Positions 1 to 15,303 of a DNA stretch of 64,000 bases are shown piece after piece. How positions within the stretch are numbered: position 1 is the first letter of the stretch; each line of letters begins with the position of its first letter. The notes beneath the pieces are model-generated. The model saw nothing but the letters and a program-made list of their open reading frames with translations, was not told where the DNA came from and did not search any database. Made by a program: the position numbers and the translations under genes. This DNA comes from JADKHC01 sp047600805 (lineage in GTDB: Bacteria; Verrucomicrobiota; Verrucomicrobiia; Opitutales; Opitutaceae). The DNA lies in assembly GCA_047600805.1 (NCBI GenBank), contig JASGKG010000001.1, forward strand, positions 1,612,001 to 1,676,000. The letters are read 5' to 3'.

Positions 1-148
1 TGAGGCGGCGAAAGTTCACTAGGACGCGTCGGTCATAAACGGCCAACCTGCCCGGCTTGTAAAGGACGTTTCAAAAGTACGTGTTCTGCGCCTACCTACA
101 GAATTTTAGCGTGCCTTTCTCCGATATCATTCATAAATGCGAGACGAC
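1..148. other. Leading intergenic stretch
   Basis: No convincing gene or structured element is visible before the first ATPase gene. A short open frame from 81 overlaps the ATPase start in another frame and has no coding character. The segment may hold the promoter of the ATPase gene, but I see no clear -35/-10 pair. Confidence 0.4.
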
Positions 149-967
149 ATGTACAAGAGCTATTACGGATTCAACGAGATGCCTTTCAACATCACGCCGG
201 ATCCCAAATTCCTATACCTCAGCCCCACCCACCAGGAAGCGCTGCAACACCTCAAGTTCGGTGTCGAGCAGCACAAAGGATTTATCGTGATCGTCGGCGA
301 AGTCGGATGCGGAAAGACCACCCTCTGCCGCCGCTTCCTCAACGAGCTGGATCCTGCTCGTTTTGATACCGCGCTGATTCTCAATCCGCGTATCAACGAG
401 AACCAAATGCTCCGGGCCATCCTTCACGAACTCGGAGAAGAAACGACTGCAGACAATCCTCACGACCTCGTGCTGCAGATGAACAAAGTTTTGCTCGAGC
501 GCATCACCGCCGGCCGCGACATCGTGTTAATCATCGACGAGGCGCAAAATCTCTCGTTCGAAGTGCTCGAACAAGTTCGCCTCCTCTCGAACTTGGAGAC
601 GGACGAGCAAAAGCTTTTGCAGATCGTTTTGATTGGGCAGCCCGAGCTGAAAGCCGTTTTGCGCCGCCCGGAATTACGTCAGCTGCGCCAGCGCATTCTC
701 GTTCATTGCGAGCTCTCGCCGCTTGATCCGTATGAACTCGCCCACTACGTCAATCACCGCATGTCGACCGCCGGTTGGAACGGCCGGCCGGTGTTCACTT
801 CGTCGGCGATGCGCAAGATCCACGGCTTCAGCAAAGGAATCCCACGCATCGTGAACAATCTGTGCGACAAGTCTCTTCTTTCGGCCTACATTCGCGAGTC
901 AGACGAAATCGATTACTGGGACGTGCGCCGCGCCGTCAAAGACCTCAAGCGGCTGATCGAAGACTAA
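149..967 (+). CDS. GspA/ExeA-like AAA ATPase (secretion ATPase, EPS/PEP-CTERM-locus type)
   Basis: P-loop ATPase of the ExeA/GspA and MshM type, which works at the inner membrane with a GspB-like partner in secretion or exopolysaccharide loci. The open frame runs from an ATG at 137. I prefer the ATG at 149 because family members begin MYxxYYGF and a GAG lies just upstream of it. Numbered from 149, the N-terminus carries the family motif FNITPDPKFLYLS, Walker A is GEVGCGKT (about 50-57) and Walker B is IVLIIDEAQ (about 125-133). A C-terminal winged-helix-like part contains GIPRIVNNLCDKSL, typical of this family. Full length at 272 residues, with no peptidoglycan-binding extension as in long GspA. 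The GspB-like gene follows 29 bp downstream and a polyprenyl-phosphate sugar transferase comes next, so a role in envelope polysaccharide or secretion is likely but inferred. Confidence 0.85.
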   Translation: MYKSYYGFNEMPFNITPDPKFLYLSPTHQEALQHLKFGVEQHKGFIVIVGEVGCGKTTLCRRFLNELDPARFDTALILNPRINENQMLRAILHELGEETTADNPHDLVLQMNKVLLERITAGRDIVLIIDEAQNLSFEVLEQVRLLSNLETDEQKLLQIVLIGQPELKAVLRRPELRQLRQRILVHCELSPLDPYELAHYVNHRMSTAGWNGRPVFTSSAMRKIHGFSKGIPRIVNNLCDKSLLSAYIRESDEIDYWDVRRAVKDLKRLIED

Positions 968-996
968 CCACTTGCTCAAAAGCACCCGACCACGCG

Positions 997-2034
997 ATGA
1001 GCCTCATTAACGACGCGCTGAAAAAAGCCCAACAGCGGCGAGCCGAAGACTCGGTGCCACCCAGCGGAGGCACGCCTCCCGTTCAGCCTTCGCCTGAGCC
1101 CACGCCCGACGAACCCCGTCGCAGCCCCGGCCCCGTTTCCGTCAGCTATACTGCGCCGACGAGCCAACCGCCGCCGCCGCAAACGAGCGCTAAACGTGTC
1201 CCTTCGGCCGTTCGGTACAACCCGAATGCAGACGAGGATTCGTCCTCCTCCGCCGAAAATTCGAAAGGTTCACCTTTCCAAAAAATCTTTTGGATCACCC
1301 TCGCGTTGATTGCCGTTGCTGCGATCGGCGTGCGCTTGATGTTCACGGGGAAATCCACTGAAGCCTCCGCGTCCAAGGTGGCGTCCATGCCTGCTGCTTC
1401 CGCCGTCCCGCAGGTCGAACCGCCGCAGCTCAAAGTTTCCATTCCGCTAACCGATCTCTCTTCCCAGCTCCCACCATCACAGAAGGCCGAACCAACAAAG
1501 ATGCCTGAAGCGGCCGCGCCGAACGTCTCTTTGCCGACAGAAGTTAAAGCGCCCCAGACGCCCGAGCCCGTTGCGGAGACACCGCCAGTGGTGACTTTCA
1601 ACGTCGCGCCAGCTCCGGCTCCCAAGGCCGCCGTCACGGTTCAGGCTACTCCGACCGTCGCAAAGCCTGCGGTTCCCGCCAGCACGCCCGAACCAGCGTC
1701 GAAAGTTGAACCACCCAAGGCCGAGCCGCAACCAAAGCCCATCGCCACAGCCGAACCGCCCAAACCGGCACCCACCGTTCTGCCGCCGATTTACTCGCCG
1801 CGCGCGCCGGCGCCCATCAACTCCAATACTCGTATCCAAAGCTTTATCGAGCGGCTCCGTGTCACGGGAGTTCGTATTTCTGACTCGGGCAGCAAAGTCA
1901 TTTTGAACGATCATCTTTTCTCCGTTGGCGAAATCGTGGACTCTGGTCTCGAACTCAAGCTCGTGCGAATCGAGCCGGGCGTGATCACCTTCACCGACTC
2001 CGCGGGAAAAAGATACGTTAAGCTCTACCAGTAA
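997..2034 (+). CDS. GspB-like bitopic membrane protein
   Basis: Partner protein of the preceding ATPase, as in the GspA-GspB (ExeA-ExeB) pair. The ATG at 997 is chosen because it gives the hallmark N-terminus MSLINDALKKAQ. The same open frame extends upstream inside the ATPase gene, but that part has no family match. Order of parts: short amphipathic cytoplasmic start, Pro/Ser-rich linker, one transmembrane helix at about 97-116, a long Pro/Ala/Lys-rich periplasmic spacer (about 120-275), and a compact C-terminal domain (about 285-345) with GVRISDSGSKVILNDHLFSV, the GspB domain pattern. In GspAB complexes such proteins span the wall and help assemble secretins. No other type II secretion gene lies in the window. 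Confidence 0.8.
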   Translation: MSLINDALKKAQQRRAEDSVPPSGGTPPVQPSPEPTPDEPRRSPGPVSVSYTAPTSQPPPPQTSAKRVPSAVRYNPNADEDSSSSAENSKGSPFQKIFWITLALIAVAAIGVRLMFTGKSTEASASKVASMPAASAVPQVEPPQLKVSIPLTDLSSQLPPSQKAEPTKMPEAAAPNVSLPTEVKAPQTPEPVAETPPVVTFNVAPAPAPKAAVTVQATPTVAKPAVPASTPEPASKVEPPKAEPQPKPIATAEPPKPAPTVLPPIYSPRAPAPINSNTRIQSFIERLRVTGVRISDSGSKVILNDHLFSVGEIVDSGLELKLVRIEPGVITFTDSAGKRYVKLYQ

Positions 2035-2045
2035 CAGCTAGCATT

Positions 2046-3431
2046 GTGCTCACCACCTCGCGAAAGATTCGCGTCCGTTTATTACAGACGATCGATGGTC
2101 TTCTGTTCGTCCTTGCACTTGTTTCGGCATATATACTGCGCGCTGCATTCACCTACCTTGAACTGCCGCCGCTGAAAGATTTCAACGAGTACCTATGGCT
2201 GGTGCCAGCGATTGGGCTCATCGGTCCCATCACGCTGACGCAGCAGGGTTTCTACCACCAACAGCGCGTGGTCTCGCGCTGGAGCAACATCTTCCTCGTG
2301 ATGCGCGCCGCGACCTTCGCGACGATCACGATGGTGGTCCTGCTGTTTTTTATCCGCGCACAGTTTGCAGCTCGTTCAGTCATTATACTGGCGTGCGTTT
2401 TCGGCGCGCTCATGTGCTACGTCCGGCACGAACTTTTCCTGAAGTTCGCCGCCACCTCCCTCGCGCGCAGCCAATATCGCCAGCGCATCCTTTGGGTGGG
2501 AATCCCCGAAGAAAATCGTCAACTCCGCGAGGCGCTCTCAGGCGACGAACGAGAACAAATCGAAAGCATCAGCGAGTTCGATCCACGGACTGAATCGATT
2601 GAACAACTCATTGCCATCCTCCACGACTACTCGATCAACGCCGTGGTGTTCAATCTCGCCGGCCTCGATACCTCGCGGCTCCTGCCCATCCTCACCGCCT
2701 GCGAACGCGAAGGCGTCACGGTGATCGTGCGCCCCGGTGTGTTTGCCCGCAGCCCTTTCGGCATGAGCGTCGACTGGTTCGCCGGTGAGCCCGTGATACA
2801 CTATCACGCGCAGCCCGTTCGCCCGAGCCACCAGCTGGCTAAACGCATCATGGACATCGTGGGGGCAGCCATCCTGCTTCTCGTACTCGGCCCTGCACTC
2901 CTGCTGATCATTTTTCTGATCAAGATCACGTCGAAGGGCCCGGCCGTTTTCAAGCAAACCCGCGCCGGGCTGAATGGACAACCATTCGTTATGCACAAAT
3001 TCCGCTCAATGCGCATGGATGCGGAAAAGGAACAGGCCAGCCTCGCCACGTTTAACGAGATGACCGGCCCTGTTTTCAAGATCACCAAGGATCCGCGCAT
3101 CACTCCCATCGGTCGTTTCCTGCGCCGCTACAGCCTCGATGAGCTGCCGCAACTTTGGAACGTCCTGCGCGGAGAAATGAGTTTGGTCGGGCCGCGTCCA
3201 CTTCCCATCAAAGAAGTAAAACGCTTCAGCGACGACGCCCACCGCCGTCGCCACAGCGTGCGTCCAGGGCTCACGTGCCTGTGGCAGGTCAACGGTCGCA
3301 ACAATATTTCAGACTTTGATGAATGGGTGCGACTCGACCTGGCCTACATCGACCAATGGTCGCTGTGGCTCGATATCAAGATCCTGATCGCCACCCTGCC
3401 CGTTGTGTTGTTCGGCCGCGGTGCGCGCTAA
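2046..3431 (+). CDS. Exopolysaccharide polyprenyl glycosylphosphotransferase (WbaP/EpsE type)
   Basis: Initiating enzyme of polysaccharide synthesis: it transfers a sugar-1-phosphate from a nucleotide sugar to undecaprenyl phosphate at the inner membrane. It starts at a GTG 11 bp after the GspB-like gene. About four N-terminal membrane helices (residues 13-125) are followed by a CoA-binding-like domain, a re-entrant helix near 277-300, and the catalytic domain to the end. Family motifs are KFRSMRMDAE, LDELPQLWNVLRGEMSLVGP RP and VRPGLTCLWQVNGRN. The length of 461 is normal for the long, WbaP-like class. Together with the ATPase and GspB-like gene it forms a three-gene run. A second, short-form enzyme of the same superfamily lies at 61591-62364. 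Confidence 0.9.
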   Translation: MLTTSRKIRVRLLQTIDGLLFVLALVSAYILRAAFTYLELPPLKDFNEYLWLVPAIGLIGPITLTQQGFYHQQRVVSRWSNIFLVMRAATFATITMVVLLFFIRAQFAARSVIILACVFGALMCYVRHELFLKFAATSLARSQYRQRILWVGIPEENRQLREALSGDEREQIESISEFDPRTESIEQLIAILHDYSINAVVFNLAGLDTSRLLPILTACEREGVTVIVRPGVFARSPFGMSVDWFAGEPVIHYHAQPVRPSHQLAKRIMDIVGAAILLLVLGPALLLIIFLIKITSKGPAVFKQTRAGLNGQPFVMHKFRSMRMDAEKEQASLATFNEMTGPVFKITKDPRITPIGRFLRRYSLDELPQLWNVLRGEMSLVGPRPLPIKEVKRFSDDAHRRRHSVRPGLTCLWQVNGRNNISDFDEWVRLDLAYIDQWSLWLDIKILIATLPVVLFGRGAR

Positions 3432-3443
3432 GACGTTTTCGAA

Positions 3444-3929
3444 TCAACGCCGGTTGCTGTTGAGATTTCGGTCCATCGCTCGCTCACGCCAGCTCGGCCG
3501 CCTCAAAAACGTATCGTTGATTTCCGCATCCAGCTCACGACTCCCCTCAAAATCGCCGCTCGTGCGCAGCATCGCGCTCAGAGCCGTGAAGCGAGCCATC
3601 GACGCCAGCCGCCGATCGTCCTGATACATGAGCAGCGCATAATTATCGACGCCGGGTATCGGCTTTCGCAGGCCAGCGCCCGGGTATTTTTTCGCGAGGA
3701 AAGCGTCCAGCGATTCTTTGGAAAAAATATCTTCGTTGCCGAACCGCGGCGTTTCACTCGGTCGGACGAGAAATTTGGGTAACCGAATCACTTCGTTTGT
3801 CGGCGCCAGAAACGAGGGCGTCTCTTTGTTGAGTGATACGCGAGGCGGCTTTTCCTGAGCTGCCATTTTGAAGAGACACAATCCTCCTGCCGCTAGACCG
3901 AGAAGAGTACGCCACTTTACGAGTTGCAT
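3444..3929 (-). CDS. Small secreted protein of unknown function
   Basis: Unrecognised protein of 161 residues. I start it at the ATG at 3929, which gives a typical signal peptide (MQLVKWRTLLGLAAGGLCLF, cleavage probably near the AQE at about 24-26). The open frame extends to 4007 without a better start. The mature part contains VIRLPKFLVRPSETPRF, then a charged region predicted to be helical. It converges on the sugar transferase gene, 12 bp apart, and is divergent from the HAMP kinase, with a 222-bp shared upstream region. There are no catalytic motifs, so I assign no function beyond likely periplasmic or secreted. Confidence 0.6.
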   Translation of the reverse strand: MQLVKWRTLLGLAAGGLCLFKMAAQEKPPRVSLNKETPSFLAPTNEVIRLPKFLVRPSETPRFGNEDIFSKESLDAFLAKKYPGAGLRKPIPGVDNYALLMYQDDRRLASMARFTALSAMLRTSGDFEGSRELDAEINDTFLRRPSWRERAMDRNLNSNRR

Positions 3930-4151
3930 GCGGAATCGATGGATAGACCCTGCGCCTGCCGGATCGTTCAAATTGAACTCAACAGCGCCCGCTCGTTCCC
4001 CAACCAATCCCGAGACCGAACCCCGGTAAAAGAGTCTAGAGCATTATAGGGGATTTCCCGCCTCGTGAGAAAAAACCCGAACGCCGGGTTGCGAACCTTC
4101 TTCTGCGGAATGAATTCGCGGAATTCCCCCACCTTCCGGCTGGAAAAATAT

Positions 4152-9848
<5,697 letters not shown>

Positions 9849-9858
9849 AAAGCCGCCC

Positions 9859-9960
9859 ATGTTCTCCTCTTCTCCGACGTTCTTTTTGTCTCTGGTCCTG
9901 TGTGCGGTCTCGCCCTCGCGGCTGGCCGGTAGCAACGCCACCGCGAGGGCACCTCTGTGA
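9859..9960 (+). CDS. Possible 33-residue leader peptide coupled to the second kinase
   Basis: A short frame starts at ATG 9859, 10 bp after the HAMP kinase, and ends with TGA at 9958-9960, which overlaps the GTG start of the next kinase as GTGA. The peptide begins MFSSSPTFFLSLVLCAVSPS and is hydrophobic, signal-peptide-like, then polar. The overlap would suit translational coupling. No strong ribosome-binding site precedes it, and such short frames arise by chance, so this is tentative. Confidence 0.25.
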   Translation: MFSSSPTFFLSLVLCAVSPSRLAGSNATARAPL

Positions 9961-12107
9961 GCGACTCTGTCCTGACGGAGCCCACCAACATTCTCCTCAT
10001 CGATGACGATGAGAGAAATCTCGACGTTCTGGAAGCGGTCCTCGATGCGCCCGGGTACAACTTGGTGCGCGCCGCCGGCGCGGACCGCGCGCTGATGCTT
10101 CTGATCAACGGCGATTTCGCCGTCATCGTGCTCGACATCCAGATGCCTCAGATGAGCGGCATCGAGCTCGCCGCCCTGATCAAGCAGCGCAAGCGCACCC
10201 AGCACATTCCGATCATTTTCCTAACCGCCTACTACCAAGAAGACGACCAGGTTCTCGCCGGCTACGGCACCGGCGCGGTCGACTACCTGATGAAGCCGAT
10301 CAACCCGCAGATCTTGCGGTCCAAAATCGCGGTCTTCGTCGATCTCTACCGCAAGAACAACGCCCTGCTCGCCGCCAATCGCGCTCTCGAATCCGAAATC
10401 ACTCAGCGACAGCTCGCCGAGAAAGCGCTCCTCGCAGCCAACAGCGAACTGGACGCACGCGTGCAGGCCCGCACCCGCGACTTGCTGCGAATCAACGACG
10501 AATTGCTCGAGCGGGAAAAGGCTTTGTCCGCTCGCGAGGCGCAGCTTCGTTTTGTGACCGACCACGCGCCGGTTTTCATCGTCCAGCTCGACCGAGGCCA
10601 CCGCTTCAAATTCGTGAACCGGACCTACGCGCGCCGTTTTCGACAATCGCCCGACGAGATGATCGGCAAACACCTTCTGCAGTTTATCGACGAAGCTTCG
10701 TATAATACCTCGCGCCAGCACATCGAGTCCGCCTTGGAGGGAAATCGCGAGGAGTATGAGTTGGAAGTCGCCTACGCGGTGCTCGGACAACGCTGGATTC
10801 ACGTCGTGCTCGAACCCGAGAAAACCTCCAAAGGCGACGTCGTCGGTGTTCTCGCGGTAATCAACGACATCACCGAACGCAAAAACGTGGAGCGTGAAAT
10901 CGCCCATGCTCGCGACAAGGCCCTCGCCGCTTCGCGCGCCAAGGACGCTTTTCTCGCGCGGCTTTCGCACGAATTGCGCACACCGCTCAGCCCCGTGCTC
11001 CTGCTCGCGACCGAAGCCGCCCGCAACGCCAGCTTGCCCGAAGCGATGCGCGCCGATTTCGAGGTCATCGCACAAAACGTCGCCCTCGAAGCCCATCTCA
11101 TCGACGACCTTCTCGACCTCACCGGCATCATGTACGGAAAAATCACCGTCCAGCTCCGGCCTCTGGATGTGCATTCCGTGCTCCACGACGCGATCGCGAT
11201 GGTTCGCAGCGACGTCGCACAGAAATCTCTCGTGCTCAAATGCCGCACTCTCGCCGCAGAGCATATCATTCGCGGCGATCCCGTGCGGTTGAAACAGATC
11301 TTTTGGAACGTGCTCAAGAACGCCGTCAAGTTCACCCCGCCCGGCGGTTCAATCGAAGTCGAAACGCTCGCGTCAGGTGACTCGCTCGAGGTTCACATAG
11401 CGGACAGCGGCATTGGTCTGACGGAGGACGAAATCGCCAACATCTTTGTGGCCTTCGCACAAGGCGATCACGCCCGCGGCGAAACGTCGTCGGAGTTCGG
11501 TGGCCTCGGCTTGGGTCTGGCGATTGCGCGCATGCTGGTCGAACAACACAGCGGCACCATCACCGCCACGAGCGCCGGACGAAACAAAGGCTCGACCTTC
11601 CATCTGCAGCTCCCACTCCACAGAACCAACGAGCTCGTCGCCGCGAGCAAGCCGCCCGTGACCCAGGGAACTTACGCCGCCGCGGGTCCAAACGGCACTG
11701 GAGACGCGCACCGCATTCTTCTCGTGGAGGATCATGCGCCCACGCGCCAAACGCTCACCTATTTGTTGCGCCGGCGAAAGTACGAGGTCGCCAGTGTCGC
11801 CAACATCGCCGCCGCGCGCGAACTGGCCGCCACCCAGTCGTTCGAAGTGCTGATCTCCGATATCGGTTTGCCGGACGGCAACGGCTGCGAGCTCATGGCA
11901 GAGTTTCGCGCGCGGTTCGGCATCTCCGGCATCGCACTCACCGGATACGGCATGGACGAAGATGTACGGCGCAGCGAGGAAGCCGGTTTCGCCGCGCACC
12001 TCACCAAACCCGTCAGCATCGAGGCGATGGACCGCGCCCTCTCGCTCGTGTTTCGAAAAAATCCGGCACTTACCCGAGACACTGCAACCACCACAACTTC
12101 TCCGTAA
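9957..12107 (+). CDS. Hybrid histidine kinase, REC-PAS-HisKA-HATPase-REC
   Basis: Soluble hybrid kinase of 716 residues starting at GTG 9957. An N-terminal receiver (about 10-130, phospho-Asp 60 in VIVLDIQMPQ) is followed by a coiled coil, a PAS domain (about 195-320, REAQLRFVTDHAPVF onward), HisKA with His 338 (LSHELRTPLSP), HATPase (GGLGLGLAIA) and a second receiver with Asp near 635 (ISDIGLPDGNG). The N-terminal receiver could take phosphate from the preceding HAMP kinase, making this the second step of a relay, although no HPt protein is in the window. It has no membrane helix and no DNA-binding domain, so the output is unknown. The operon ends at the terminator at 12176-12218. Confidence 0.92.
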   Translation: MSDSVLTEPTNILLIDDDERNLDVLEAVLDAPGYNLVRAAGADRALMLLINGDFAVIVLDIQMPQMSGIELAALIKQRKRTQHIPIIFLTAYYQEDDQVLAGYGTGAVDYLMKPINPQILRSKIAVFVDLYRKNNALLAANRALESEITQRQLAEKALLAANSELDARVQARTRDLLRINDELLEREKALSAREAQLRFVTDHAPVFIVQLDRGHRFKFVNRTYARRFRQSPDEMIGKHLLQFIDEASYNTSRQHIESALEGNREEYELEVAYAVLGQRWIHVVLEPEKTSKGDVVGVLAVINDITERKNVEREIAHARDKALAASRAKDAFLARLSHELRTPLSPVLLLATEAARNASLPEAMRADFEVIAQNVALEAHLIDDLLDLTGIMYGKITVQLRPLDVHSVLHDAIAMVRSDVAQKSLVLKCRTLAAEHIIRGDPVRLKQIFWNVLKNAVKFTPPGGSIEVETLASGDSLEVHIADSGIGLTEDEIANIFVAFAQGDHARGETSSEFGGLGLGLAIARMLVEQHSGTITATSAGRNKGSTFHLQLPLHRTNELVAASKPPVTQGTYAAAGPNGTGDAHRILLVEDHAPTRQTLTYLLRRRKYEVASVANIAAARELAATQSFEVLISDIGLPDGNGCELMAEFRARFGISGIALTGYGMDEDVRRSEEAGFAAHLTKPVSIEAMDRALSLVFRKNPALTRDTATTTTSP

Positions 12108-12146
12108 GGACAAGCCGGATACATACACACTAAACAACGATCTTCG

Positions 12147-12218
12147 CGGAGCAGTGAGCTGCTCCGAAACGTACAAAACCGCGCTCCTCGTTCTCCCTAG
12201 GAGCGCGGTTTCGTTTTT
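12147..12218 (+). terminator. Rho-independent terminator of the kinase pair (with preceding small hairpin)
   Basis: A perfect 13-bp stem, AAACCGCGCTCCT at 12176-12188 with its complement at 12199-12211, has a 10-nt loop and is followed by CGTTTTTA. Directly before it is an 8-bp, 4-nt-loop hairpin (CGGAGCAG at 12147-12154 with 12159-12166). The first element is a classic intrinsic terminator. The role of the extra hairpin is unknown. Confidence 0.9.
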
Positions 12219-12314
12219 AACCTTCGAATTTACTCAAAAGCGCCCCCGGACGGCCACACATCTTCGCAGTTGAGCTCACATGCGGCGTTCTCAATCTGGA
12301 CGACTTCATTTTCC

Positions 12315-14144
12315 GTGCCCGACCTGCTTCACACACTCAAGACCACCTTCGGCTACAAGGACTTTCGTCCGCTCCAACGCGAGATCATCGACACGAGTCT
12401 TGCCGGGCGCGACGTGTTTGCCCTGCTGCCGACGGGCGGCGGCAAATCGTTGTGCTTCCAAATCCCCGCGCTGCACCGCACCGGGCTCACAGTCGTCGTG
12501 TCGCCGCTGATCGCGTTGATGAAGGACCAAGTTGACCAACTGCAGGCCGCCGGCATCGCCGCCACGTTTCTCAACTCGACGCTCGGCGCCGCCGAAGCGC
12601 GCTCGCGGCTCGCGGGTTTGCACCGGGGCGAGTGGCGCTTGCTCTACGTCGCCCCTGAGCGGCTGATGCTCGACAACTGGCAGGAAAATCTGAAGGCGTG
12701 GAATGTCGCCGCCATCGCGATCGACGAGGCACACTGCGTCTCCGAGTGGGGCCACGATTTCCGCCCGGAGTACCGGCAACTCGCGAAATTGCGCGAACTC
12801 CTCCCCGACGTGCCGATGATGGCGCTCACCGCCACCGCGACCGAACGAGTCCGTACCGACATTATCAAGTACCTCAAGCTGCGCGACCCAGCGGTGTTCG
12901 TGGCCTCGTTTAACCGGCCGAATCTCACCTACAAAGTCGTGCCAAAGGATGAGCCGTTGAAGCAAATCGTCACCTGGGTAAAAAAGCGCGAGGATGAGAG
13001 CGGCATCGTTTACTGCGCGAGCCGCGCCGCCACCGAACGCGTGGCCGAAGCCCTCGCCGGCCGGGGTTTCAGCGCGCGCGCCTACCATGCCGGCCTCGAC
13101 GCCGAGGAACGTTCCCGAAACCAGGAGCTCTTCCTACGCGACGAAGTGCGGATCATCTGCGCGACGATCGCTTTCGGCATGGGCATCAATAAGCCGAACG
13201 TCCGCTGGGTCGTTCACTACGACCTGCCGAAGAACATCGAGGGTTATTATCAGGAGACGGGCCGCGCCGGGCGCGACGGCTTGCCCAGCGACTGCCTGCT
13301 GCTCTTCAACGCCGGCGACGCCGTCAAGCAGACGCATTTCATCGACGAGATCACCAACGCCCAGGAGCAACAAATCGCCCGCGCACAGCTCCGGCAGATC
13401 ATGCACTACGCGGAAGACGCCGGTTGCCGCCGCACCGAGCTGTTCGAGTATTTCGGCGAAAAATTTCCGCTCGATAATTGCGGCGCTTGCGACAACTGCC
13501 TCGAACCACGCGAAACCTACGACGGCACCATCGTCGCGCAAAAGTTCCTTTCTTGCGTCTACCGTATCAACGCCGCCAGCCGCTTCGGAGTCGGGATTAA
13601 CCACGTCACCGAAGTTTTGACCGGCGCCGAGACTGAGAAGATTCGACGCCTCGGGCACGACAAACTTTCCACCTATGGAATTGGTCGTGATCTCGCGCGG
13701 CCCGTCTGGGCCGGCATCGGACGCGAGCTCATGCGCCTCGGCTACCTCCGCCAGACCGAAACGGAATACCCCACGCTCGAAGTGACCGACGAAGGCATGG
13801 CCGTGCTCCGCAGCCGCGCCACGATCACTCTGACAAAACCGATGATCACGCCCAAAGTCCGCAAAGCCGTCGGGCGCCAGGGCGAGATCGATTGCGACGA
13901 GATCCTTTTTGCCCGCCTTCGCGAGCTTCGGAAGCGCCTCGCCGACGAAAAAAAGGTGCCCGCGTATGTGATTTTTGGCGACGCCACGCTCCGCCAACTC
14001 GCCCGCGAGTACCCGGAAACCGACGAAGCGCTTGAAAGCATTTTCGGCATGGGTGAAAAAAAGCGCGCCGAGTTCGGGCCAAAGTTTACCGCGTTCATCA
14101 GCGACTTCCTGCAGACAAATCCGCGCCAAAACTTCAACCGTTGA
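12315..14144 (+). CDS. recQ: ATP-dependent DNA helicase RecQ
   Basis: 3'-5' DNA helicase of recombination and replication-fork repair, about 609 residues. GTG 12315 yields MPDLLHTLKTTFGYKDFRP, matching the usual start. An upstream in-frame TTG at 12270 adds 15 residues without family resemblance. Motif I TGGGKS lies at 40-45, DEAH at 137-140 followed by CVSEWGHDFRPEY, and motif VI is YQETGRAGRDG. The RQC zinc cysteines include CGACDNC near 389-395. A C-terminal HRDC domain (about 525-600) contains VPAYVIFGDATLRQLA. The full RecQ-RQC-HRDC architecture is present. It is a stand-alone gene behind the kinase terminator. Confidence 0.95.
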   Translation: MPDLLHTLKTTFGYKDFRPLQREIIDTSLAGRDVFALLPTGGGKSLCFQIPALHRTGLTVVVSPLIALMKDQVDQLQAAGIAATFLNSTLGAAEARSRLAGLHRGEWRLLYVAPERLMLDNWQENLKAWNVAAIAIDEAHCVSEWGHDFRPEYRQLAKLRELLPDVPMMALTATATERVRTDIIKYLKLRDPAVFVASFNRPNLTYKVVPKDEPLKQIVTWVKKREDESGIVYCASRAATERVAEALAGRGFSARAYHAGLDAEERSRNQELFLRDEVRIICATIAFGMGINKPNVRWVVHYDLPKNIEGYYQETGRAGRDGLPSDCLLLFNAGDAVKQTHFIDEITNAQEQQIARAQLRQIMHYAEDAGCRRTELFEYFGEKFPLDNCGACDNCLEPRETYDGTIVAQKFLSCVYRINAASRFGVGINHVTEVLTGAETEKIRRLGHDKLSTYGIGRDLARPVWAGIGRELMRLGYLRQTETEYPTLEVTDEGMAVLRSRATITLTKPMITPKVRKAVGRQGEIDCDEILFARLRELRKRLADEKKVPAYVIFGDATLRQLAREYPETDEALESIFGMGEKKRAEFGPKFTAFISDFLQTNPRQNFNR

Positions 14145-14337
14145 GGCACACCGGAAAACGAGAGCGACCCGCCCGCGCTTTTTCGGCTGCTTAGTGGAAA
14201 AACGCCTCGAGACGCCTGACCGTGCGCGCTTCAAGATTTCCCGCGAAAGCAAACACTCTACCGAGAGAGCATTTGCGCTAATTGTAGAGCAAAATAGTTC
14301 TCGAAACGATTTCTTGCCCGCGCATGAAAATGTAGTC

Positions 14338-15303
14338 ATGTCCCCACGGCCGCTTATTACCCACGTTTACACTGCCGATCCCTCGGCTCATGTATTTGAG
14401 GACAAACTTTATCTGTATCCCTCACATGACCGTGAGACGGACATCCCGGATAACGACAACGGCGATCAGTACGACATGGTCGATTACCATGTTTTTTCGA
14501 TGGATTCGATCGACGGTCCGGTAAAAGACCACGGTATCGCGCTCTCTCTCAGCGGAGTTCCTTGGGCCAGCAAACAACTCTGGGCTCCGGACGTCGCAAA
14601 GAAAAACGGAGAATACTATTTTTTCTTCCCTGCTCGCGATAAGGCAGGGATCTTCCGAATCGGCGTTGCCCACAGCAAGCGTCCGGAAGGCCCGTTCCGC
14701 CCCGAACCCGAACCAATTAAAGGCAGCTACAGCATCGATCCGTGCAGCTTTGTAGACGACGACGGCCAGGCTTACCTCTATTTCGGCGGCATCTGGGGCG
14801 GCCAGCTTCAATGCTGGCGCAACAGCCATTTTGATCCAAAGGGCAAGGAACCGGCCGATCACGAGCCCGCGCTCGGCGCGCGCGTCGGCGTTTTGAGCGA
14901 CGACATGAAGTCGTTCAAAGAGCCGGTCAAAGAAATCCAGATCCTCGACGAAAACGGGAAGCCGCTCCTGGCCAGCGATCACGAGCGCCGCTTCTTCGAA
15001 TCACCGTGGATGTACAAGCGGAACGGTGTTTACTATTTCACGTATTCGACCGGCAACACGCACTTCCTCGTTTACGCGACGTCGAAAAGCCCGCTCGGGC
15101 CCTTCACGTATCAAGGCCGCATTTTGGAGCCGGTGGTTGGTTGGACCACTCACCAATCGATCGTCGATTTCAAAGGCAAATCGTACCTGTTCTACCACGA
15201 CTCCAGCTTATCGGGCGGCAAGAACCATCTGCGTTGCGTGAAAGTGCGCGAGATCACCTTCGACGCCAACGGCAAGATCAAGCCGATGAACGGCACGGCC
15301 TAA
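14338..15303 (+). CDS. Glycoside hydrolase family 43 protein (arabinosidase/xylosidase-like)
   Basis: Five-bladed beta-propeller glycosidase of 321 residues. The start is ATG 14338; the frame is open far upstream into recQ but without family similarity. An N-terminal Asp region (THVYTADPSAHVFEDKLYLY) supplies the candidate catalytic base, SIDPCSFVDDDGQAYLYFGG the pKa-modulating Asp, and FESPWMYKRNGVYYFTYS the candidate acid Glu. It has no signal peptide, so it probably acts in the cytoplasm on short arabino- or xylo-oligosaccharides. The exact substrate cannot be read from the sequence. No transporter or regulator lies beside it. Confidence 0.85.
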   Translation: MSPRPLITHVYTADPSAHVFEDKLYLYPSHDRETDIPDNDNGDQYDMVDYHVFSMDSIDGPVKDHGIALSLSGVPWASKQLWAPDVAKKNGEYYFFFPARDKAGIFRIGVAHSKRPEGPFRPEPEPIKGSYSIDPCSFVDDDGQAYLYFGGIWGGQLQCWRNSHFDPKGKEPADHEPALGARVGVLSDDMKSFKEPVKEIQILDENGKPLLASDHERRFFESPWMYKRNGVYYFTYSTGNTHFLVYATSKSPLGPFTYQGRILEPVVGWTTHQSIVDFKGKSYLFYHDSSLSGGKNHLRCVKVREITFDANGKIKPMNGTA

